Positions 1-8,035 of a stretch of 64,000 nucleotides of DNA are shown here, piece by piece (position 1 is the stretch's first letter; each line of letters begins with the position of its first letter). The position numbers and the translations under genes are program-made. Origin of the DNA: a virus; IMG/VR virus record IMGVR_UViG_3300031787_011232, positions 1 through 64,000 of that record; one strand, given 5' to 3'. The notes under the pieces were generated by a model. It was not told the DNA's origin. It searched no databases and saw only the letters and a list, made by a program, of their open reading frames with translations.

Positions 1-474
1 CAAGATTTTGGGGATGGTGTTGGATTTAGATCTAAATCTAAAGAGGAAGAAACCGAAATAGCAAAAGAAATTCTACTTAAAAAAGAGTTACAAAAAGCTT
101 TTTCCCCTGAGTTTATAAATCGATTAGATGATATTGTATACTTCAAAGAATTGATAAAAGAAGATATACTTAAAATTCTAGAAGTTGAGTTATCTAAAGT
201 TCTTCCTAGAATAGAATCTTTAGGTTATAAAATATCACTAACCCAAAGACTAAAAGAAGATATAGCAGAAAAAGGGTATGATCCTAAATTTGGGGCTAGA
301 CCGTTAAAAAGAATCGTCCAAAGGTATATAGAAGATAGTATAGCAGATCTAATGGTCATGAAAAAAGCCGAAGAAGGTTCTACTATTACTTTGGACTATG
401 ATGAAAAGAAAGCAGAAAAAGAACAAATGCCGGTAAAAATTTCAGTACGTAAAAGCAAACTTAAGAAAAAATGA
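1..474 (+). CDS. Clp/Hsp100 AAA+ ATPase, C-terminal fragment (5' end outside window)
   Basis: The reading frame is open from base 1 and gives 157 residues of a truncated protein. It matches the end of the second AAA+ module and the small C-terminal domain of ClpA/ClpB/ClpC chaperones. The motif FSPEFINRLDD (about residues 34-44) is the conserved arginine-finger region, and GARPLKR (98-104) is the sensor-2 region. A TTG at 151 lies inside the domain and is not the start. These ATPases unfold proteins for refolding or for a Clp protease. The 3' end overlaps the next start by four bases (ATGA), implying translational coupling with bS21. Whether it is ClpA/C-like or ClpB-like cannot be decided from this fragment. 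Confidence 0.9.
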   Translation, partial: QDFGDGVGFRSKSKEEETEIAKEILLKKELQKAFSPEFINRLDDIVYFKELIKEDILKILEVELSKVLPRIESLGYKISLTQRLKEDIAEKGYDPKFGARPLKRIVQRYIEDSIADLMVMKKAEEGSTITLDYDEKKAEKEQMPVKISVRKSKLKKK

Positions 475-653
475 TTATTGTAGAAGTAGGAAAATCAATA
501 GAACAAGCTCTTAAAAAATACAAAGAGAAGTACATTAAATTAAAAATATCTAAGCAGTTAAACGAGAGAAAGGAATACGAAAAACCTTCCATCGAAAGAA
601 GAAAGGTAATATCTAAAGCTAAATATTCCCAATCTAAAAAGAAAGAGGATTAA
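471..653 (+). CDS. rpsU: Ribosomal protein bS21 homologue
   Basis: This 60-residue basic protein has the bS21 pattern: MIIVEVGKSIEQALKKYK at the N-terminus, then YEKPSIERR and a lysine-rich tail. Family length (about 60-70 residues) fits. bS21 sits on the 30S platform near the 3' end of 16S rRNA and affects initiation; phage copies are known in large phages. In Bacteroidetes the anti-Shine-Dalgarno is thought to be masked by platform proteins including bS21, so a phage version could alter which mRNAs are initiated. It overlaps the Clp gene by four bases. Replacement of host bS21 in ribosomes is inference. Confidence 0.85.
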   Translation: MIIVEVGKSIEQALKKYKEKYIKLKISKQLNERKEYEKPSIERRKVISKAKYSQSKKKED

Positions 654-667
654 TATCTATTCTATTC

Positions 668-979
668 TTAAGATAAAGATTCTTTTCCTACCATAAGCCA
701 AAGTTTTCCAACTTCGTCGTATGCTTCATCGAAATTTCTACATCTTGCTAATTTATCTGCTGTATTATAAACTGCATTAGAAAGACTCCCGAAAGGATTT
801 CCTAACTGTTCTCTATCTATTCCCATTCCGGACTCTTCGAAAAAGTTAAAAAGAATTTCGGCAATCTCTTCGGAATCTGAGATTCCCATAATGTCCTGAG
901 CTAATCCCTGTAGGACACCAGCAGTTAAAGCATAGCTTTCTTCTAATTTATAGCTTTCGAATAATTTAATGTGTTTCAT
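668..979 (-). CDS. Small protein with putative capsid-targeting N-terminus
   Basis: The 103-residue product begins MKHIKLFESYKLEE. The short amphipathic leader followed by L-F-E (residues 6-8) resembles T4 capsid-targeting sequences, which the prohead protease cuts after (I/L)xE. The rest is acidic and helical with no recognised domain. A GATATATA box lies 24 bases upstream of the start on the minus strand, as for other virion-type genes here, so late expression and packaging into the head are inferred. The gene is convergent with rpsU with only 14 bases between. Function after ejection is unknown. Confidence 0.7.
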   Translation of the reverse strand: MKHIKLFESYKLEESYALTAGVLQGLAQDIMGISDSEEIAEILFNFFEESGMGIDREQLGNPFGSLSNAVYNTADKLARCRNFDEAYDEVGKLWLMVGKESLS

Positions 980-1003
980 TTTTTTTTATTATTATTATGA
1001 GAT

Positions 1004-1011
1004 TATATATC
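1004..1011 (-). promoter_or_regulatory. Putative late promoter GATATATA
   Basis: The minus strand reads GATATATA, 24 bases upstream of the start of the 103-residue gene. It is identical to boxes upstream of the sheath, fibre and other virion-type genes. Confidence 0.6.
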
Positions 1012-1063
1012 TTAAAAAATTTTGATTTTTTTAAAATTCGTTATATAGAATATAATAAATAAA

Positions 1064-1276
1064 ATGGGTAAAAAAGAAATAGAACTCCAGGATCTTAAAA
1101 AAGAGATAGACTCTCTTAGAAATAAAATTTATTACTTTGCTGGTTCTTTAGAAACTATAAATTATCTCCTTACTCTTGAAGACGAAGAGAATGTACAGAA
1201 TCATCTGTCACACGTAAAAGAGATAACTTCAAGAATAATAAATGAGATTAAAAACGATCTAATCGACCTTAACTAA
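1064..1276 (+). CDS. Small coiled-coil hypothetical protein
   Basis: The 70-residue protein is almost entirely helical with a heptad-like charged N-terminal half (KKEIELQDLKKEIDSLRNKI). I do not recognise a family. The start is preceded by the A-rich leader TAATAAATAAA typical of this genome, and a TATAAT at 1051-1056 may be its -10 element, although no GAAAC -35 is visible. Its last 18 bases overlap the convergent HAD phosphatase gene. Confidence 0.6.
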   Translation: MGKKEIELQDLKKEIDSLRNKIYYFAGSLETINYLLTLEDEENVQNHLSHVKEITSRIINEIKNDLIDLN

Positions 1277-1813
1277 TTTAATTTTAGAATTTTTATACCC
1301 TTCCACTTCTTTTGCGAGATTTAGATTTTCGTGGTTATCGTCGAAGAATATGAGATCCGTATATCCATCGTCAATAAGGTCTAGAATAGCTCTTTGTTTT
1401 CTTTGAGATATACTTCCTTCAAAAGAATATTTCGGATCATTTATAGCTATAACCAAATCCGGATGAACATCTATACCATTAGAAAGTAGAAAATCTCTTA
1501 CCAATTGGGAAGAGCTTCTTGCAGTTACTATAGATACGGGAATTCCTTGGGAATAATATTTTTTGAATTTGTTAAATATCCTTCTAATAAACCTAGCTTT
1601 TCTTAGAATTTCAGGACATTCAAAATCATCAAAATTTAGAAAATGATTTGATATTTTATTTGAATAAAAGTTAAATTCCGCTGGTGTTAGTTCTTGAAGA
1701 ATTTCTCCAGTCTTAGAATCTACGATTTTTATCTTAGCATCTGTTTTTATTAGGGTATCGTCCAGATCGAAAATAACCAATTTGTCTTTTTTGATTTCCT
1801 TTAATTTCCACAT
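1259..1813 (-). CDS. HAD-superfamily phosphatase
   Basis: The 184-residue protein has the HAD motifs in order: FDLDDTL (motif I, aspartate nucleophile and acid/base), VTARSS (motif II) and FFDDNHENL (motif IV aspartates). Spacing and length resemble small acid-phosphatase or polynucleotide 3'-phosphatase-like HADs, such as the phosphatase half of T4 Pnk; there is no P-loop kinase domain. A role in nucleotide or end repair is possible, but the substrate cannot be told from sequence. It lies 11 bases downstream of the GT7 gene on the same strand and probably shares its promoter. Confidence 0.8.
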   Translation of the reverse strand: MWKLKEIKKDKLVIFDLDDTLIKTDAKIKIVDSKTGEILQELTPAEFNFYSNKISNHFLNFDDFECPEILRKARFIRRIFNKFKKYYSQGIPVSIVTARSSSQLVRDFLLSNGIDVHPDLVIAINDPKYSFEGSISQRKQRAILDLIDDGYTDLIFFDDNHENLNLAKEVEGYKNSKIKLVKVD

Positions 1814-1824
1814 AATTCATAATT

Positions 1825-2484
1825 TTACAATTTAACATCTAAAATACTACAAAATTCACTTAATTTTTCCTCTTTTACTTTTTCGTATGATAATGTTTCG
1901 ATACCATCCGATAATATTTTTTCTTTAGTAGGTGACGAATGAAGGTCCCTAAGTTTTTCTAGGTTCTTATTATAGAGAGATTGTGGTATATCCCTATCGT
2001 GAGAAAGGGATCTATAGCTGCAGTCTTTTCTCGATGCAGGAACTTCCAATACAGAGCATCTAAATAGAACATCATCGTCTTCTGCTCCCCATCCCCAGTA
2101 CTCGTTAGAATACCCATTTATCTTTATAAAACTTTCTTTGTCGAAAAGGGTAACTCCCCCAAAATACCCATCATAAGGAAGTCTCCAACCAAATTGTTCT
2201 GCTCTTGAAGCCAGATGAGTTGGACAATCCACATAAGAATAATCAGAATCTACCGGAAGCATATCTACATCGTGAAATGCAAAATAATCAAAATCCTGAG
2301 ATTCTTTAAATCCAACATTTAGGAGCTTTGCCCGATTAAATGGTTTATCGTCAGTCTGGTGAACTATATAGATGTGAAAAGGAATACCCTGTCCTTTAAG
2401 AAATTTCTCCATGTGCGGAACAAATTCTTTTAAATGGGATTCCCTATTTCTATAAGGAACTACTATAGATATTTTTTTTCTCAT
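1825..2484 (-). CDS. GT7-like beta-1,4-galactosyltransferase
   Basis: The 219-residue GT-A glycosyltransferase matches the animal B4GALT family (GT7). It has VPYRNRESHL at 9-18, the metal-binding FHDVDMLP (D72-V-D74) and the diagnostic NGYSNEYWGWGAEDDD (123-138) that binds acceptor. Known members transfer galactose or GalNAc from a UDP-sugar in beta-1,4 linkage to GlcNAc or related acceptors. No membrane anchor is present, so it should be cytoplasmic. It has its own GAAAC-N17-TATAAT promoter, divergent from the neighbouring plus-strand gene. It could supply the Gal-beta-1,4 core for the GT11 and GT6 enzymes in the same region (inference). Confidence 0.88.
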   Translation of the reverse strand: MRKKISIVVPYRNRESHLKEFVPHMEKFLKGQGIPFHIYIVHQTDDKPFNRAKLLNVGFKESQDFDYFAFHDVDMLPVDSDYSYVDCPTHLASRAEQFGWRLPYDGYFGGVTLFDKESFIKINGYSNEYWGWGAEDDDVLFRCSVLEVPASRKDCSYRSLSHDRDIPQSLYNKNLEKLRDLHSSPTKEKILSDGIETLSYEKVKEEKLSEFCSILDVKL

Positions 2485-2492
2485 TTTCCTAC

Positions 2493-2520
2493 ATTATATT
2501 TGATTTTATAAAATTGTTTC
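2493..2520 (-). promoter_or_regulatory. Promoter GAAAC-N17-TATAAT (minus strand)
   Basis: The minus strand reads GAAAC (2520-2516), a 17-base spacer and TATAAT (2498-2493), ending 8 bases before the GT7 start. The -35 half is one arm of the palindrome GTTTCGAAAC shared with the divergent promoter. Confidence 0.6.
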
Positions 2521-2548
2521 GAAACATTAAGGAAAAATATTCTATAAT
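2521..2548 (+). promoter_or_regulatory. Promoter GAAAC-N17-TATAAT (plus strand)
   Basis: GAAAC 2521-2525, a 17-base spacer, then TATAAT 2543-2548. An ATG follows only four bases later (TATAATTTTCATG), so the transcript is probably leaderless or nearly so. Confidence 0.6.
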
Positions 2549-2552
2549 TTTC

Positions 2553-3329
2553 ATGGTAAAAGATGAAGATATAATTTTTATTACTCCTGCTATACATACA
2601 AAATGGCTGGAATATCAAAAAAACATAATTAAGGATTTATTTCCTGGAAGCCAGCATCTTGTCATAGACGGAAGATCTAATTGGCCTTATGCCTGGTTTT
2701 ATTGGATGAAAGAAATAAAAGATATCCCAGTAAAATGGTTTGTTCACGTGGACGAGGATTTTTTCATAGAGGATAAACAAGAAATAATTAGGTTAATAGA
2801 AAAAATGGATTCAGAGGGATACACACTTTCTGCTGTTTCTGATGCATATCACCATTACAGGGGGGCAAATAAGGTAGCTATAAATTCTTTCTTTATGGTA
2901 GGAAATAAAGATCATTTTATGAGTGTTGATTTTGATTATTCAGGTATGACTTTCACTTTAACTGAAAATGGGTGGAGAAATAATAAAGGAATATTATTCG
3001 ACCCCAAAAAGCATTCCTACGATTTTACCTATCCCCATGAGATGATGGGTAATGGAGAAAATCCTTCCTACGAACAAGAGCCATATTATGCTCTTCTCTG
3101 GAAACTAAAAGAGGAAGGAAGAAAATTTTATTATCTTTACCCCCATTTTGATGAGAGATTTAAGTCCACTAATCCTAGAATAGATTCATCTTCTAATGAC
3201 ATAGGAATTCATATGTGGTACACTAGATACTGGGATAGCCCAATGGATGTTCACGGATTACCTAATTCCGAAAGATATAGAAGAATAGAAGACTATTTAA
3301 AATTAAAATATAAATCAGGGATAGAATGA
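2553..3329 (+). CDS. Putative GT-A glycosyltransferase
   Basis: From ATG 2553 the product is 258 residues. An upstream in-frame TTG at 2514 lies upstream of the GAAAC -35 element of the adjacent promoter, so 2553 is preferred. The segment WFVHVDEDFFIED contains an acidic DxD-like cluster as in GT-A enzymes, and the context is a glycan cluster, but I cannot place it in a CAZy family. The 3' end overlaps the next gene by four bases (ATGA). No signal peptide or membrane segment is seen. A sugar-transfer role is inferred from DxD and neighbours only. Confidence 0.6.
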   Translation: MVKDEDIIFITPAIHTKWLEYQKNIIKDLFPGSQHLVIDGRSNWPYAWFYWMKEIKDIPVKWFVHVDEDFFIEDKQEIIRLIEKMDSEGYTLSAVSDAYHHYRGANKVAINSFFMVGNKDHFMSVDFDYSGMTFTLTENGWRNNKGILFDPKKHSYDFTYPHEMMGNGENPSYEQEPYYALLWKLKEEGRKFYYLYPHFDERFKSTNPRIDSSSNDIGIHMWYTRYWDSPMDVHGLPNSERYRRIEDYLKLKYKSGIE

Positions 3330-3937
3330 AAAGAACTGTGGTAATATCGAGATATAAAGAGTCTACAGATTGGGTAAAATTTATACCCTGCAATTATATC
3401 ATATACAATAAAGGAGAAGATATAAGGGATACTGAAATACCCAAGGATAACATAATAAAAGTTCCTAATGAGGGAAGGGAAGCAGAAACTTTTTTAAGAT
3501 ATATAGTTTCCCATTATAATCAATTGCCAGATTCTATTGTATTTCTCCAAGGTGACCCTTTTGACCATCATCCTAATACCTTATCCGATCTAAAATTAGA
3601 AGAATTTGGGGGAATTCTTAAAATGGGGCCTCAGACTTTTTGCGATCGAAATGGAAATGATTCATACCCCGGGCTTCCTGTTTACCAGATACAAAAAATT
3701 CTAATGCCTGAATTGGATCCTGAAGTTTTTAATTTTACCGCGGGAGCCCAATATATGATAAAAAAAGAATACATTCTAAATAAACCTTTATCCTGGTGGG
3801 AAAAAGTTTTGGAACTATATAATTATTATTGGTTTTCTGATATAGAATCAGGTTACGGACATAAACCTGGGGTTTTTATTGCCCACGTTTTCGAAAGAAT
3901 ATGGGAATATGTATTCAGATACGAAATACCAAAATAA
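3326..3937 (+). CDS. DUF3431-like protein of the glycan cluster
   Basis: The 203-residue protein has the pattern of DUF3431 proteins: an N-terminal VVISRYKE strand, EGREAETFLRYIV, and the hallmark VFLQGDPFDHHPN (about residues 71-83). This family often occurs beside glycosyltransferases and may itself be one, but no activity is established to my knowledge. It is translationally coupled (ATGA) to the upstream gene and abuts glf downstream without a gap, so it belongs to the same operon. Confidence 0.65.
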   Translation: MKRTVVISRYKESTDWVKFIPCNYIIYNKGEDIRDTEIPKDNIIKVPNEGREAETFLRYIVSHYNQLPDSIVFLQGDPFDHHPNTLSDLKLEEFGGILKMGPQTFCDRNGNDSYPGLPVYQIQKILMPELDPEVFNFTAGAQYMIKKEYILNKPLSWWEKVLELYNYYWFSDIESGYGHKPGVFIAHVFERIWEYVFRYEIPK

Positions 3938-5050
3938 ATGTTAGGGAAAAAAGAATACGATTTTCTTATAGTAGGTGCAGGTATTTTCGGATCTGTATTT
4001 GCTCAGCAAGCTCACGAGAATGGTTTTTCGTGTCTAATAATAGATAAAAGAAATCATAATGGTGGAAATTTGTATACCGAAAACATAGAAGGTATAAATG
4101 TTCATAAATACGGTCCTCATATATTCCATACTTCAGATAGAAATATATGGGAATATGTTAATAGATTCTCTGCTTTTAATTCTTTTGTGAACCGTCCGAA
4201 AGTTAACTATAAAGGCGATATTTATTCTTTTCCTATAAATCTTTTTACCTTATATCAAATATTTGGGGTTAAGACCCCGGAAGAAGCTATAAAAGTTCTA
4301 GAAGAAGTAAAAATCCATTCGGATTCACCAAAAAATCTTGAAGAATGGATATTATCGCAAGTAGGTAAAGAGATTTACGAAAAATTTATTTACGGATATA
4401 CTAAAAAACAATGGGGAAGAGATCCTAAAGAATTACCTTCTTCCATAATAAGAAGATTACCTATAAGATTAACATTTGATGACAATTATTTTACTGATAC
4501 GTATCAGGGAATACCGATAGAAGGATACACTAAAATGATAGAAAACATACAAAAAGGTATAGAGTTAAGATTAAATATAGATTTTCTGAAAGATAAAGAA
4601 TACTGGGAAAGTAAGGCAAAAAAAATAGTATTCACCGGATCTATAGATGAATTTTTTAATTATGAAATTGGGCATTTGGAATATCGAAGTTTAAGGTTTG
4701 AATCTGAAATAATAGAAATTTCAGATTTTCAAGGAAATGCTTTAATTAACTATACCCAAGAAGAAATACCGTATACTAGAATATGCGAACATAAACACTT
4801 TGAAAATTCAAATTCGAAAAAAACGGTAATAACTAAAGAATATCCAGATGAATGGAATCCAGGAAAAGAGAAATATTATCCGATAAATAACGAGAGAAAC
4901 AATTTACTCTACGGAAAATATAAAAAAATGTCTGAGGCTTTATCCGAAAAATATATATTCGGTGGAAGACTAGCCGAATATAAATATTATGATATGCATC
5001 AAGTGATTGGAAGTGCAATAAGTAAATTTAATAATTTTAATTCTAAATAG
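3938..5050 (+). CDS. glf: UDP-galactopyranose mutase
   Basis: The 370-residue flavoenzyme interconverts UDP-galactopyranose and UDP-galactofuranose. The N-terminal FAD-binding Rossmann motif GAGIFGSVFA (about 13-22) is followed by NHNGGNLYTE and KYGPHIFHTSD, which are characteristic of Glf, and the full length matches the family (about 365-390). It starts directly after the stop of the DUF3431-like gene. Its presence implies that galactofuranose is placed in a glycan made during infection; no obvious dedicated galactofuranosyltransferase was recognised nearby. Confidence 0.95.
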   Translation: MLGKKEYDFLIVGAGIFGSVFAQQAHENGFSCLIIDKRNHNGGNLYTENIEGINVHKYGPHIFHTSDRNIWEYVNRFSAFNSFVNRPKVNYKGDIYSFPINLFTLYQIFGVKTPEEAIKVLEEVKIHSDSPKNLEEWILSQVGKEIYEKFIYGYTKKQWGRDPKELPSSIIRRLPIRLTFDDNYFTDTYQGIPIEGYTKMIENIQKGIELRLNIDFLKDKEYWESKAKKIVFTGSIDEFFNYEIGHLEYRSLRFESEIIEISDFQGNALINYTQEEIPYTRICEHKHFENSNSKKTVITKEYPDEWNPGKEKYYPINNERNNLLYGKYKKMSEALSEKYIFGGRLAEYKYYDMHQVIGSAISKFNNFNSK

Positions 5051-5055
5051 AACAG

Positions 5056-5904
5056 ATGATCAGTTTCCAGAATATAGGGTACATGGGAAGACTGGGAAAC
5101 CAGATGTTCCAGTTTGCATCCACCGTAGGAATAGCAAAAAGAAGGGGATATGATCCAAAGTTCCCCATTGAAAATTGTTCAATTAGTCATATGGTAGGTC
5201 CTATAGATGTAAAAACCGGGTCTGTTACCCCAGTAAAATGTGATCTCTTGGAATGTTTTGATATTCCTCAAGAATATTTTATACCTTCTACAAGAATACA
5301 GGTTTATACTCTTTTCAATGAGAGCAGATTCGAGTACGATCCTAACACAGAATTAATATCCGACGGAACTGCAATAAACGGATATTATCAAACGGAAAGA
5401 TATTTTTCTAATATAAAAGAAGAAATAAAAAAAATATTTTCTTTCCGAAAAGAAATAATTGAAGAAGGAGATAGGATTTTGGATCAAATGTCGGAAGGAA
5501 AAGAATTGGTTTCCATCCACATTAGAAGAGGGGATTACACTCTATATCCAGATCACCACCCTACTTGTGATCCCACATATTACACAAGGTGCCTGGAAGA
5601 GATTAAAAAGATAACTAATAGAGATCTAAAAGTAATCGTATTTTCCGACGATAAACAATGGTGTCTAGATAACATGAAAAGTTATATAGGAGAAAATTTT
5701 ACTATAACTAATAGCGAAAATCCTTATGTTGAATTATATATGATGACTAAGTGTGACTATCACGTTATTGCGAATAGTTCTTTTAGCTGGTGGGGGTCTT
5801 GGCTTTCAGATAGCAAATTAACAATAGCTCCATCTAGGTGGTTTGGCCCTTTAATTCCTAAAAATACTGAAGATGTTTATTGTAAAAATTGGATAAAATT
5901 TTAA
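5056..5904 (+). CDS. GT11 alpha-1,2-fucosyltransferase
   Basis: The 282-residue GT-B enzyme has the GT11 signatures: GRLGNQMFQFA at 11-21, HIRRGDY at 155-161 (GDP-fucose binding), and HVIANSSFSWWGSWLS in the C-terminal part. Family members transfer L-fucose from GDP-fucose to galactose in alpha-1,2 linkage, the H-antigen step. The donor can be made by Gmd and Fcl encoded at 13023-15009. It lies five bases after glf in the same operon. Acceptor specificity is not readable from sequence. Confidence 0.92.
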   Translation: MISFQNIGYMGRLGNQMFQFASTVGIAKRRGYDPKFPIENCSISHMVGPIDVKTGSVTPVKCDLLECFDIPQEYFIPSTRIQVYTLFNESRFEYDPNTELISDGTAINGYYQTERYFSNIKEEIKKIFSFRKEIIEEGDRILDQMSEGKELVSIHIRRGDYTLYPDHHPTCDPTYYTRCLEEIKKITNRDLKVIVFSDDKQWCLDNMKSYIGENFTITNSENPYVELYMMTKCDYHVIANSSFSWWGSWLSDSKLTIAPSRWFGPLIPKNTEDVYCKNWIKF

Positions 5905-5912
5905 TTTTAGAA

Positions 5913-6581
5913 ATGGAAGGAGGGCTGAACAAAAAGATAGGAGTTATATTTTTTCACGGAAACCTTTTTAGAATACACGATCCTAAATGGTCAAATAGAT
6001 GTATAGAAAGCATAAGAAATCAAACCATAAAAGATTTAAATTTTTATGAAATAAATTTCGGGGACGACGAACTTAGACTTTTACCGGATTCTAAATTCTT
6101 TCACGTACAAAAAAAGAATTATGTAGATGCTATGAATTTTATAATAACAGAAGCATTTAAGGATGGATGTGATTATGTTTTTAATACGAATATAGACGAT
6201 ATCTACCACCCTGAAAGAATAGAAAAACAAATAGAATTTTTAAATCAGGGGTATGATTTAGTTTCTTCGGATTTTTGCTATATAGATTTAGAGGACAAAC
6301 CTTATAAATACATGAATATAAAATCTTTTGGGGATATTAAAAATAATCTAAACTCTGATCATAATGTTATATCTCATCCTTCTGTAGCATTTAGAAAAAA
6401 TTTTTGGTTGGATAAATTGAATAGGTATAATATAAATAATGTGGGGAGGGAAGATTTAGATTTATGGAAAAGTTCTATTAATAGGGGATATAAGTTTTAT
6501 ATAGTAGACGAAATATTATTAAATTATAGAATACACGGAAATCAAGTGACCACTAATAATACGGTAGGGCTTAATAGATAA
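5913..6581 (+). CDS. GT2-type glycosyltransferase
   Basis: From ATG 5913 the product has 222 residues; an in-frame TTG at 5889 overlaps the fucosyltransferase gene and is less likely. It shows a GT-A pattern: the GT2-type NQTIKDLNFYEIN segment, then FNTNIDDIYHPERIEKQI with the metal-binding acidic pair, and HPSVAFRK further on. It probably transfers a nucleotide-activated sugar in the cluster's glycan pathway; donor and acceptor are unknown. The 3' end overlaps the convergent epimerase-like gene by 11 bases. Confidence 0.75.
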   Translation: MEGGLNKKIGVIFFHGNLFRIHDPKWSNRCIESIRNQTIKDLNFYEINFGDDELRLLPDSKFFHVQKKNYVDAMNFIITEAFKDGCDYVFNTNIDDIYHPERIEKQIEFLNQGYDLVSSDFCYIDLEDKPYKYMNIKSFGDIKNNLNSDHNVISHPSVAFRKNFWLDKLNRYNINNVGREDLDLWKSSINRGYKFYIVDEILLNYRIHGNQVTTNNTVGLNR

Positions 6582-7239
6582 TTTTATTTATAAAATTTTT
6601 TATATTAATTTCATAATAATCTTCTTTAAAAATTTCGTAGGGATAATCTTCCCTTAAAGGGATTTTAAAAAAATTTTTTCCTTCAAATTCTATAATTTTT
6701 GATTTCATTTTTAAATTTTTCTCAAGTGATTCGACTATTTTTTTAACTTTTATGTTTTTAGGATTACCGATATTTATAATTTCCTTATTGCAATTTTCTA
6801 TGTACTTTAAAACTATAAATTTTACATCATTAATAGAAATAAGATTTCTTTCGAAATTTTTATAAACGTTAAATTGTATTCCTTCTTTGATGTTTAAGGT
6901 AAAATTGTATAGTAAATTATTTTTATTCCCGCCTCCAATTATTTGCGATACCCTGTATATTATCCAACTTTTGCAATTATCTTTAATGATAGTTTCCATT
7001 TCAAATTTGTGATTTAAATATTTAGAATTTTTTTTGGAATCGTAGAAATCACAAGTACTAAAATATATTATCTTTTTATTAAAATTCTCATATATAGTTT
7101 TTAATAAAAGTTTTTTTTCTCTATCAAATTCGGAAAGATTTTCCTCTTTTGAATTGGATACCCCGCTAGCAAATATTATTATATCTTTTAAATCACTATC
7201 TAAAAATGAATTTGCTATGAGGCCATTTCCAATAATCAT
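6571..7239 (-). CDS. NAD(P)-dependent epimerase/dehydratase-like protein
   Basis: The 222-residue protein starts MIIGNGLIANSF, a degenerate Rossmann beta-alpha, and continues with FASGVSNS, IIYFSTCDFYD and YLNHKFEMETI (a Y-x3-K-like pair), then ISINDVKF and INIGNP, as in extended SDR sugar-nucleotide enzymes. The NAD-binding glycine motif is shortened, so activity is uncertain. It lies on the minus strand within a plus-strand cluster and carries its own promoter (GAAAT-N18-TATAAT). A sugar-nucleotide modifying role is inferred. Confidence 0.65.
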   Translation of the reverse strand: MIIGNGLIANSFLDSDLKDIIIFASGVSNSKEENLSEFDREKKLLLKTIYENFNKKIIYFSTCDFYDSKKNSKYLNHKFEMETIIKDNCKSWIIYRVSQIIGGGNKNNLLYNFTLNIKEGIQFNVYKNFERNLISINDVKFIVLKYIENCNKEIINIGNPKNIKVKKIVESLEKNLKMKSKIIEFEGKNFFKIPLREDYPYEIFKEDYYEINIKNFINKIIY

Positions 7240-7260
7240 GTAGAGTTATATTTAATAGAT

Positions 7261-7289
7261 ATTATATAGGAACAAAAGGAATATATTTC
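7261..7289 (-). promoter_or_regulatory. Promoter GAAAT-N18-TATAAT (minus strand)
   Basis: On the minus strand GAAAT (7289-7285), an 18-base spacer and TATAAT (7266-7261) lie 21 bases upstream of the epimerase-like gene. It is a one-base variant of the GAAAC class and overlaps a divergent plus-strand promoter. Confidence 0.45.
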
Positions 7290-7297
7290 TATATAAT
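7269..7297 (+). promoter_or_regulatory. Promoter GGAAC-N18-TATAAT (plus strand)
   Basis: GGAAC 7269-7273, an 18-base spacer and TATAAT 7292-7297 precede the methyltransferase gene at 7315. It is a variant of the GAAAC class. Confidence 0.45.
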
Positions 7298-7314
7298 AGA
7301 ATAAAAATTAAAAC

Positions 7315-8016
7315 ATGGTAGAATTTGAATATAATGATTCTTTTAAAAAAGCCCAGATCTACGAGATCCGATCTAATAATAAGTGGCAAGAAAATAATTC
7401 TAAGATATTATTGGAAGAATTAAATAAATTTAAAAAAAATAAAGAGATATCTTGGCCTTCCGAAAAAGAATGGTTAGAGGAATTTTTCAACTCTTCTAAA
7501 GAGGAATTTTTAAAATTTAACAACGAGGTAAAATCTAAAAATAATTTAGAAATAGGCCCTGGCCCATTTGGATTTTTGCAGTGTTTATATTGGTTAAAAA
7601 ATAGAATTACAATAGATCCTCTGTTAAATGAATATCGGGATAAACAAATAGAAATACTAGGGGAAAGTTGGTATACTGGGGAAGAACAAAAATTTTATTC
7701 CCAGCCGGCAGAAATCTATATTTCAGAGTTGGTAAATTCTATTGATGGATTTATTGTTTGCAGAAATTGCTTGGATCATTGTCAAGATTGGGAAAAAGTT
7801 TTAAATAATATTTCTAAATACGCTAAAATAGGATCGTATTTTTTATTATGGACAGATCTTACCCACAAAAATTCTGACGATGGGCATTTCCATATTACGG
7901 ACGATATTGATTATTTCAGAAATATAATTAAGGATTTAGGGTATGAAATAATAAGAGAAAAATCGCTGGAAAGCGGTGAATTGAATTTTGGTTGTTTTGC
8001 TAAAAAAATAATTTAA
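7315..8016 (+). CDS. Class I SAM-dependent methyltransferase
   Basis: The 233-residue protein has a glycine-rich motif I, NLEIGPGPFGFL, near residues 79-90, and later strands FIVCRNCLDHC and YFLLWTDLTH compatible with motifs II-IV of class I methyltransferases. A long helical N-terminal extension precedes the fold. It is the first gene after the divergent promoters and heads a run of methyltransferase and glycosyltransferase genes, so methylation of a sugar or sugar nucleotide is likely; the substrate is unknown. Confidence 0.7.
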   Translation: MVEFEYNDSFKKAQIYEIRSNNKWQENNSKILLEELNKFKKNKEISWPSEKEWLEEFFNSSKEEFLKFNNEVKSKNNLEIGPGPFGFLQCLYWLKNRITIDPLLNEYRDKQIEILGESWYTGEEQKFYSQPAEIYISELVNSIDGFIVCRNCLDHCQDWEKVLNNISKYAKIGSYFLLWTDLTHKNSDDGHFHITDDIDYFRNIIKDLGYEIIREKSLESGELNFGCFAKKII

Positions 8017-8035
8017 TTAAATAAATAAACAAAAA

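Noticed and set aside
151-474. Separate gene starting at TTG 151
   Set aside because: The frame is open from base 1 and residues before 151 are conserved Clp sequence, so it is the end of a larger gene.
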